Part shown: positions 5,484 to 10,497 of the stretch, in pieces
How positions within the stretch are numbered: position 1 is the stretch's first letter
Layout of the letters: every line of letters begins with the position of its first letter
Origin: JAOZHU01 sp964506435
Lineage (GTDB): Archaea > Thermoproteota > Bathyarchaeia > Bathyarchaeales > Bathycorpusculaceae
NCBI GenBank assembly: GCA_964506435.1
Contig: CAZDLK010000058.1
Coordinates: forward strand, 1-10,497
Direction of reading: 5' to 3'
Length of the DNA: 10,497 bases
Position numbers and translations under genes: made by a program
The notes under the pieces: generated by a model
Told to the model about the DNA's origin: nothing
The model's input: only the letters and a program-made list of their open reading frames with translations
Database searches by the model: none

Positions 5484-8171
5484 CTGCAAAAAAGCAAATT
5501 TATTGCTATCTCAATTGCTTTGATTCTATTGCTGAGCATTTCTGCAATGATTTTTAGCATACCTGCTGTTGAAGCGGGATTTGATGACAAGACAGCAGCA
5601 GCAGTAGCGGCGGGAATGACGTGGCCCCCACCAGGGATGCCTGACCAAAACGCCTCTGATACTAGGCTACTTTTGTGGGAACGGTTTAAAGACAAGATTC
5701 CCACATTTACGGCAGGAGTTCTAGCGCCCACACCTGTTGGTGTTGGTCAGCAAGTTTCAATGATTTTCTACAATTTCATGCAACCTCCGGACGCATCCTA
5801 TACTAATGACATCAGATATGAATACAAGCTTAAACTCGAAAAGCCTAATGGAGATGTGGAAATACTTCCTTCATCTGGCACTTTTGTTTCTGATTCTACG
5901 GGCACTACCTTTACATTGTGGACGGTTGATCAAGTAGGGAACTGGAATATTACAGTGGAGTTTCAGGAGTTATTCTATCGCTGGTATGATTCAAGTACCG
6001 CAAGAGACTATTATGGCACAACGTTTCTAGCAAGCAGCAAGACATACAACCTCACCGTTCAGGAAGAACCAGTAACACCAGTTGCACCAGACATTATGGA
6101 AACACCATCAGAATACTGGGTACGACCGATAGAAGGACAGAACACACCGTGGTACCAAATAGCATCAAATTGGCTGAATAACGCAAAGGACCGCGACAAC
6201 TACGGCGCTCAAAACAGGTTTCAAATGGACGGAATAGCTCCTGAAAGTGGGCACATAATATGGACCAAGACAACTGAGGACGGCGGGCTTGTTGGTGGAG
6301 GCAACTTTTCAACTCCTGGTGAAGTCTTCAACGCAGGACATCAATACCAGACTAGATTCACGGATCAGATAATAATGTGGGGCAGACTCTACTATCAAGA
6401 ATCGCGCTACTGGACTGGCACAGGCGGAGATTGGGTCTGTGTGGATCTGCGCACTGGCCAAGAAGTATGGCGCAACAGAACCATGAGCGCAAACCCATCA
6501 TTCGGCTACTATTATGACCTAGACAACCAAAACAACCACGGAATCGTAACCCCTGGCTACCTGTTTTCAACCAACTTCGGAACGACAATTCACCCCCGAT
6601 ACGGCTTCGACACACCTCTCAAAATCGTGGACGTCCCCTCATATAACGGTGGCAATGGAAACGATGATGTTTGGGAAATGATGGGGCCTAAAGGCGAAGT
6701 ATTACGCCTCTATTGGGAAAACGCTGGTAACAGCACGCATCCCAACTACTATTTCCTGCAATGGAACGCATCAAAAACCTTTGATGATGACTATCAAGGA
6801 ACCAGAAGCGGAGCAGAAGCATACGACTGGAATGTTTCAATGGCATGGACCAATGACATGGACCATGCCTCAGTTGGCGGTTTCTTCGGTGCACCAAACG
6901 TCCGAATCATAGCAGCGGAATATAATGACATAGCGGTCATTGCTAATGGAAGTAATCCTTCAGGTACAAACTCGCAAACATACTTCTATCCAGAGGAATT
7001 AACGCTGACAGGTGTGAGCTTGAGAACCGGTAGTGTAGGCAGCGTTTTGTGGCAGAAGACTATTAAAACTCATACACCAGACAACAAAAACGTTATGTTT
7101 GAACGCGGCGGACAAGGAGCCCTCATGTTCCTTAAGATGCCTACACTGGAATGGGTTGCCTACGATATGTACAGTGGCAACAAGTTATGGGAAAGCAAGC
7201 CAGAAACAGACCTCAATCCGTTTGGATACTTTGGATATGTCAGTTTGATGCATGTGCACTGCACTTCCATCGCTTACGGCAAGCTCTACTCAAGTGGCTA
7301 CACAGGACATGTAATATGCTATGACCTTAAAACCGGAAACATTGATTGGAAGTATGAAGCTCCTACCAACAGAACTATCTTTAGAGATTACACCGTGATG
7401 GTAGGCACCATCGCTGACGGAAAAGTTTATGTCGGAACGCATGAGCACTCTGCTGATACGCCGTTGTTCAAAGGTGCTGAAGTTCGTTGCCTTAACGCTA
7501 CTACTGGAGAACCCATATGGGAAATGGATGGGTGGGCTCATCCTCAAACGATGGCTATTGCGGATGGGACATTGATATACTGGAACAACTATGACCATCA
7601 AGTGTACGCCGTAGCGAGAGGCCCAAGCGCTACAACCGTTACAGCATCTCCAAAAGTTTCGGTGCACGGAACTAAAGTACTGGTTGAAGGCACGGTAATG
7701 GATATTTCGCTGGGAACAAAGCAGACGGAGCAGGCAACTCGTTTTCCATATGGAGTTCCAGCGGTATCTGACGAAAGCATGAGTAAGTGGATGTCCTACG
7801 TTTACATGCAAAAAGCACGTCCGGCGGACGCTACGGGCGTTGAAGTGGTCATAACAGTGCTTGATCCGAACAACAACTGTTACGAGGTCGACAGGACCAC
7901 AAGCGACTCGAACGGGATGTTCAAGCTATCATTTGATCCACTGGTCCCCGGGGATTACACTGTTATCGCTAGCTTCGCTGGGTCTGATTCCTACTGGGGT
8001 TCATACGCGGAAACTGCCATAACTGTAGAAGAAGCACCACAACCCACTCCAGAACCAACGCCTGCGCCGCAATCCGCAGCTGACATGTACTTCATACCCA
8101 TGTCCATAGGCATCATCATAGCAATCATCATAGTCGGCGCTCTCGTAATCCTAATGCTAAGGAAGCGATAA
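5484..8171 (+). CDS. Secreted PQQ-type beta-propeller protein with C-terminal membrane anchor
   Basis: With a CTG start the protein has 895 residues. Residues 1-31 form a classic signal peptide: basic QKSK, a long hydrophobic core, and cleavage expected after PAVEA. An N-terminal Ig-like domain (about 70-165) contains KLEKPNGDVEI and VGNWNITVEFQ. A long region of PQQ/WD-like propeller blades (about 240-710) carries repeats such as WVCVDLRTGQEVWRN, WVAYDMYSGNKLWES, VICYDLKTGNIDWKY and VRCLNATTGEPIWEM. A second Ig-like or carboxypeptidase-regulatory-like domain (about 715-845) includes VVITVLDPNN and PGDYTVIASFAGSD. A Pro/Thr linker (about 850-866) precedes one membrane helix (about 872-892) ending in RKR. 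The protein should be outside the cell, anchored in the membrane. Propellers of this kind bind ligands or partners; PQQ binding itself is not shown. No cofactor or catalytic site is evident. It is divergent from the TrmB-like gene. Confidence 0.87.
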   Translation: MQKSKFIAISIALILLLSISAMIFSIPAVEAGFDDKTAAAVAAGMTWPPPGMPDQNASDTRLLLWERFKDKIPTFTAGVLAPTPVGVGQQVSMIFYNFMQPPDASYTNDIRYEYKLKLEKPNGDVEILPSSGTFVSDSTGTTFTLWTVDQVGNWNITVEFQELFYRWYDSSTARDYYGTTFLASSKTYNLTVQEEPVTPVAPDIMETPSEYWVRPIEGQNTPWYQIASNWLNNAKDRDNYGAQNRFQMDGIAPESGHIIWTKTTEDGGLVGGGNFSTPGEVFNAGHQYQTRFTDQIIMWGRLYYQESRYWTGTGGDWVCVDLRTGQEVWRNRTMSANPSFGYYYDLDNQNNHGIVTPGYLFSTNFGTTIHPRYGFDTPLKIVDVPSYNGGNGNDDVWEMMGPKGEVLRLYWENAGNSTHPNYYFLQWNASKTFDDDYQGTRSGAEAYDWNVSMAWTNDMDHASVGGFFGAPNVRIIAAEYNDIAVIANGSNPSGTNSQTYFYPEELTLTGVSLRTGSVGSVLWQKTIKTHTPDNKNVMFERGGQGALMFLKMPTLEWVAYDMYSGNKLWESKPETDLNPFGYFGYVSLMHVHCTSIAYGKLYSSGYTGHVICYDLKTGNIDWKYEAPTNRTIFRDYTVMVGTIADGKVYVGTHEHSADTPLFKGAEVRCLNATTGEPIWEMDGWAHPQTMAIADGTLIYWNNYDHQVYAVARGPSATTVTASPKVSVHGTKVLVEGTVMDISLGTKQTEQATRFPYGVPAVSDESMSKWMSYVYMQKARPADATGVEVVITVLDPNNNCYEVDRTTSDSNGMFKLSFDPLVPGDYTVIASFAGSDSYWGSYAETAITVEEAPQPTPEPTPAPQSAADMYFIPMSIGIIIAIIIVGALVILMLRKR

Positions 8172-8204
8172 GCATGCAAGAAAACCAAAAACAATTTTCC
8201 CCTC

Positions 8205-8210
8205 TTTTTT
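8205..8210 (+). terminator. U-tract terminator of the propeller gene
   Basis: CCCCTCTTTTTT ends 39 bases after the stop codon at 8171. A pyrimidine-rich stretch ending in six T is typical of archaeal intrinsic termination. Confidence 0.5.
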
Positions 8211-8265
8211 GGGTAACACCTGAAATAGAAGAAAAAACAGGGCTGAGAAGGTTTACGGGCAGAAA

Positions 8266-8296
8266 TAACGATGGTTTCATCGTTACCGCATTTTTT
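8266..8296 (+). terminator. Strong hairpin with U-tract downstream of the propeller gene
   Basis: TAACGATG and CATCGTTA (8266-8273 and 8278-8285) make a perfect 8-bp stem with a GTTT tetraloop. CCGCA and TTTTTT (8291-8296), then CCTTTT, follow. It is a good second terminator or RNA 3'-end stabiliser about 95 bases after the stop. Confidence 0.5.
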
Positions 8297-8401
8297 CCTT
8301 TTCTCCTTGATTTTGTATGCTCTGTCCGGAGCCTCAGCAAACCCTTTTTTCTGAGTGCTGGCTTTGACTACATCACCGAAAAGTGGCAGAATGCTCTTCA
8401 G

Positions 8402-8423
8402 AAGACCGAAGAGGTTCGGTTTT
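8402..8423 (+). other. Hairpin AAGACCGAA/TTCGGTTTT
   Basis: A 9-bp stem with one G-U pair closes on a GAGG loop; the core ACCGAA (8405-8410) pairs with TTCGGT (8415-8420). It lies 17 bases upstream of the 23-nt repeat. It could be a terminator reading right or a leader structure; no separate U-tract follows. Confidence 0.35.
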
Positions 8424-8439
8424 ATGTAGGATAAGTGTA

Positions 8440-8462
8440 GTTTAGCTGGGATAAGTAATTAT
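8440..8462 (+). repeat. Dispersed 23-nt repeat, copy 2
   Basis: Identical to 4226-4248. It ends 43 bases before the ferredoxin start, in the same orientation as that gene, and contains the second of two GGATAAGT words (8429-8436 and 8449-8456). Confidence 0.7.
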
Positions 8463-8481
8463 AATGCAAAACTACTATACG

Positions 8482-8505
8482 CTTTAAATTATAATCAGTT
8501 TAAAG
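8482..8505 (+). promoter_or_regulatory. Promoter region with inverted repeat at the ferredoxin-like gene
   Basis: CTTTAAA (8482-8488) and TTTAAAG (8499-8505) are perfect 7-bp inverted arms around TTATAATCAG, ending directly at the ATG at 8506. The AT-rich core TTTAAATTATAA (8483-8494) is TATA-like and so close to the start codon that the mRNA would begin at or near it, so it is probably leaderless. The arms could be an operator. Confidence 0.45.
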
Positions 8506-8979
8506 ATGACTACGATGCCTCAAGAAAGCTCGGCTAACTTTGACATATTTGGCTTATTGTCGGACAGCGGAAAAAAGGCAAAAAACCAGCAAAGAGAAGA
8601 GCTTTTAGCGGCAACAGGCGTCAAAGACCTCTTTCCAGAAGGCACAATCAGCATAGACAAGCACACATGCGTAGGAGTACAATGCAAACTCTGCATCAAA
8701 GCGTGCCCAACTAACGCGTTATACTGGAAAACAGGCGAAGTAGCCGTTACAGAGGACTTATGTGTGCACTGTAACGCTTGCGTTTTAATCTGCATGGTTG
8801 ACGACTGCATAAAGATAAAGCGGAAACGAGAAGACGGCACAACAGAGAAATTCAGCAAGCCCAAGGATGTTATTGCGTTAGAGGACAAGATTAACGCGAA
8901 GAAACGTTTTGAGCGCGTGAGAGAAGTTTTTCCGACGGCTGAGGCGTATTGCGATAGGTACAAACGCAGAAAACAATAA
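8506..8979 (+). CDS. Dicluster 4Fe-4S ferredoxin-like protein
   Basis: This 157-residue protein carries two cysteine clusters in its middle: C55-x4-C60-x2-C63-x3-C67-P, then C86-x2-C89-x2-C92-x3-C96 with an extra C101. They are set in the usual ferredoxin context (IKACPTNALYWKTGEVAV, EDLCVHCNACV). It should hold two 4Fe-4S clusters and move electrons in the cytosol. The first motif has four rather than two residues between its first cysteines, and the second lacks the proline that normally follows the last cysteine. The domain is flanked by a charged N-terminal extension of about 50 residues and a basic C-terminal extension of about 50, so it may act as a subunit or docking partner rather than a free ferredoxin. 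The ATG at 8506 or the one at 8515 could be the start; no ribosome binding site is present. The partner is unknown; the convergent neighbour is an ACDS subunit. Confidence 0.88.
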   Translation: MTTMPQESSANFDIFGLLSDSGKKAKNQQREELLAATGVKDLFPEGTISIDKHTCVGVQCKLCIKACPTNALYWKTGEVAVTEDLCVHCNACVLICMVDDCIKIKRKREDGTTEKFSKPKDVIALEDKINAKKRFERVREVFPTAEAYCDRYKRRKQ

Positions 8980-9012
8980 TGTTGCGGATAGTTAGATTTC
9001 TGTTGTGCTCTC

Positions 9013-9038
9013 GGAGACTATAGCCTCCCTTATTTAAA
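9013..9038 (+). promoter_or_regulatory. Palindrome and TATA-like box after the ferredoxin gene
   Basis: GGAGACTATAGCCTCC (9013-9028) is a 16-bp palindrome with one mismatched pair, followed at once by CTTATTTAAAGG, a good TATA-like box (about 9030-9038). The only reading frame it could serve on this strand is a 21-codon one at 9094-9159. Alternatively, the palindrome is a 3' hairpin of the ferredoxin transcript. Confidence 0.25.
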
Positions 9039-9133
9039 GGCGGCATGTCTAATTTGCGTGGAAATTCTGTTACCTACAGTTAGAAGGGTTAAAATGCTGC
9101 CATTTAGCAAGCAAAAATATGGAGAAAATTCCT

Positions 9134-9142
9134 ATAAAAAAG
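9134..9142 (-). terminator. U-tract terminator of cdhE
   Basis: On the minus strand, CCCCTCTCTTTTTTATAGG follows the stop codon by about 15 bases, with six T at 9136-9141. This marks the end of the cdhE transcript and suggests cdhE is the last gene of its operon. Confidence 0.55.
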
Positions 9143-9155
9143 AGAGGGGCAAGTT

Positions 9156-10496
9156 TTAGGGTTGCCACTTGTCGATTATGTACTTCGGGATTTCGCTGCT
9201 GTCGCGTGGTCCAACCATGACTTTCCAGCCGCTGAGTTCTTCAATCTCGCCGCTTATCCGCGAAGCCTTGCCGGGAATAATGAGTTTCCTGTGCTTAACC
9301 TTGCTTTCAATGTCCGTAGCTTTTATGGCGTCTGCAACTTTGTCTGCCGTCAACTTGCGCCCTGCAACTCCGCTGTCTATGGCTGAGCCTTCAGCGTCTA
9401 CAACTATGAGGTAAGCGTTGAGTTTGGAGCTTTCAATGTCTGAAGCAACAGTGTAGTACGTCAAAGCAAAGTTCGTCGTAAAGAACACAGGCGAATTCTC
9501 GTCTGGAGTACCGAACACTTTCAAGCCAGCGTCTACAGCCACAGGCTTCCGCGGGTCAGTGTAAATGTTCTGCCGCAACACGGTGTTAGGCAACAGCGCC
9601 CACCCGTCAGTATCATGCATTATGATTATGTCAGCGTAACGGACAATCAGCATAGCAGCTGTGTAGGCTTCACGCCACTTGATGATTTCGTCAGCTGTTT
9701 CGCCCTTGTCCATCCAAGCAACCATCGGGACACCCATTAGCGGAAAACCAGCCAGTTCTTCGCCGCCCTTGCACGCAGCCCTGCGCAACATCGTAAAGTT
9801 GTTCAACGTGTCAGCTAAACCTTCATTCAGGAAAGTGCCAGAGTCCAAAACTAAGTCTTGAATGCCATAAGCCAATAACGTCTTAGCTAAAGACACCAAC
9901 TGGTTCAGGTCGTTCGGCGCGGAAACCACCAGCGGGCAATTGTACATTAAAGCCAGTTCAGCCATGTCTTTCCAGTTATCCACCGTCGCCGCGTACAATA
10001 ATGGCTTTGCTTTCGGCGCCGCCATCAAACCTGCCTCAAGAACGTTCGAGTTCAACGAGCACAGTATCAGCGGCAGTTTGGTGGTTTCAACAACTTTCTT
10101 GACTGCAGCCTTGAATTTTTCAGGGTCGCCTGATGTTGAGCGGACAGCAATCATGTCCAGCTTAAGCGTGTAGCCGATGTACTCGTAGCTGAATTGCTCA
10201 GTGCGCTGTATGCGGTTAACAACCTCATTCTCAGGCATTTCATCCGTCACGTCAATGGCGATTGCCGTCGGGTTGAAGTACGTGAATTCGTGGCGGTACA
10301 TGACGAGTTTTCCGCCGAGCTTCACAACTTTGTCGCCAGCGCCTACAACCACTTCCTTGACCGCGGGCTTCAGCATCTCTTTCAGCTGCTTGTAAGCCTT
10401 CTCGTATTCCTTCTTGAACAGCGGCTTGCACTCGTCAATCACCACTTCGCGGTTAACGATTTTGGTGGCGAAAGCCATGCAGTTCTCTTGACCGCA
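9156..10496 (-). CDS. cdhE: Acetyl-CoA decarbonylase/synthase complex subunit gamma (5' partial)
   Basis: CdhE is the large subunit of the corrinoid iron-sulfur protein. It carries the methyl group between the methyl-tetrahydropterin donor and the A cluster of acetyl-CoA synthase. The gene runs off the right edge: the visible frame begins CGQENCMAFATK, upstream of the first internal ATG at 10478. The N-terminal 4Fe-4S motif shows Cys-x4-Cys-x16-Cys, with its first cysteine beyond the edge, so only about 15-20 residues should be missing. The visible 446 residues continue with the TIM-barrel domain: LGGKLVMYRHEFTYFNPTAIA, LKLDMIAVRSTSGDPEKF, PLILCSLNSNVLEAGL and QDLVLDSGTF. The C-terminal corrinoid-binding part runs from about YVDP-like TDPRKPVAVDAG and FFTTNFALTYYTVASDIE to LSGWKVMVGPRDSSEIPKYI. 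Length and motifs are normal. Other cdh genes probably lie upstream, outside the window. Confidence 0.95.
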   Translation of the reverse strand, partial: CGQENCMAFATKIVNREVVIDECKPLFKKEYEKAYKQLKEMLKPAVKEVVVGAGDKVVKLGGKLVMYRHEFTYFNPTAIAIDVTDEMPENEVVNRIQRTEQFSYEYIGYTLKLDMIAVRSTSGDPEKFKAAVKKVVETTKLPLILCSLNSNVLEAGLMAAPKAKPLLYAATVDNWKDMAELALMYNCPLVVSAPNDLNQLVSLAKTLLAYGIQDLVLDSGTFLNEGLADTLNNFTMLRRAACKGGEELAGFPLMGVPMVAWMDKGETADEIIKWREAYTAAMLIVRYADIIIMHDTDGWALLPNTVLRQNIYTDPRKPVAVDAGLKVFGTPDENSPVFFTTNFALTYYTVASDIESSKLNAYLIVVDAEGSAIDSGVAGRKLTADKVADAIKATDIESKVKHRKLIIPGKASRISGEIEELSGWKVMVGPRDSSEIPKYIIDKWQP

Positions 10497-10497
10497 T

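Larger units (their letters stand above)
8172..8505. other. Intergenic region between the propeller and ferredoxin genes
   Basis: These 334 bases hold a U-tract and two hairpins after the propeller gene, then two GGATAAGT words 20 bases apart, the second copy of the 23-nt repeat and the ferredoxin promoter. An 86-codon open frame from an ATG at 8174 to 8434 runs through the hairpins and resembles no family known to me, so I do not call it a gene. Confidence 0.6.

Noticed and set aside
7290..7811. 173-codon open frame on the minus strand inside the propeller gene
   Set aside because: The plus-strand frame carries clear propeller and Ig motifs across this whole stretch, so this is antisense shadow.
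5520..8171. TTG at 5520 as the start of the propeller gene
   Set aside because: It lies 44 bases from the Shine-Dalgarno sequence and would remove the basic n-region of the signal peptide; CTG at 5484 fits both.
8174..8434. 86-codon open frame directly after the propeller gene
   Set aside because: It has no ribosome binding site of its own and runs through a U-tract, a strong 8-bp hairpin and a second hairpin. Its translation has no recognisable domain.
9156..10478. ATG at 10478 as the start of cdhE
   Set aside because: The frame continues upstream through CGQENC, part of the conserved N-terminal 4Fe-4S motif, and runs off the edge, so this ATG encodes an internal methionine.

Overview
The window looks like part of an archaeal chromosome. 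The best guess is a Bathyarchaeia-type or related TACK archaeon with a Wood-Ljungdahl pathway, but the lineage is inferred from gene content alone. The evidence is the gamma subunit of the archaeal acetyl-CoA decarbonylase/synthase (ACDS) complex, a TrmB-family regulator, TATA-type promoters including probable leaderless starts, U-tract terminators, and large secreted Ig/beta-propeller proteins held by a C-terminal membrane helix. Every gene reads as ordinary chromosomal sequence. I see no rRNA, tRNA, CRISPR array, phage gene or complete insertion sequence.

Layout from left to right: (1) positions 2-1576 (+) hold the 3' part of a surface protein with a transglutaminase-like domain, an Ig-like domain, a possible lectin-like domain and a C-terminal membrane helix. 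It overlaps tail-to-tail with (2) a B12-binding radical SAM protein at 1554-3038 (-). (3) A short divergent intergenic region leads to an ATP-pyrophosphatase of the Dph6/MJ0570 family at 3205-3876 (+). (4) A 61-residue CooT-family nickel-binding protein lies at 3956-4141 (-). (5) Positions 4142-4520 are AT-rich and carry promoters and a short dispersed repeat but no convincing gene. (6) A TrmB-family regulator at 4521-5345 (-, GTG start, probably leaderless) is divergent from (7) a secreted PQQ-type beta-propeller protein at 5484-8171 (+), which appears to start at CTG. (8) Positions 8172-8505 hold terminator-like hairpins, a second copy of the dispersed repeat and the promoter of (9) a dicluster ferredoxin-like protein at 8506-8979 (+). 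(10) The gamma subunit of ACDS (CdhE) occupies 9156-10496 (-) and runs off the right edge with only a short N-terminal piece missing.

Two functional themes can be drawn. The first is C1/acetyl-CoA metabolism: CdhE, a CooT-like nickel protein of the kind linked to CO dehydrogenase maturation, and a dicluster ferredoxin lie within 6.5 kb. A perfect 23-nt repeat sits upstream of both the CooT-like gene and the ferredoxin gene. The second is the cell surface: two large membrane-anchored extracellular proteins, one of them divergent from a TrmB-type regulator whose promoter carries a near-perfect palindrome between TATA box and start codon. No wholly new system is evident. The best leads are the non-ATG start of the propeller gene, the palindrome in the divergent regulator promoter, and the shared 23-nt element.
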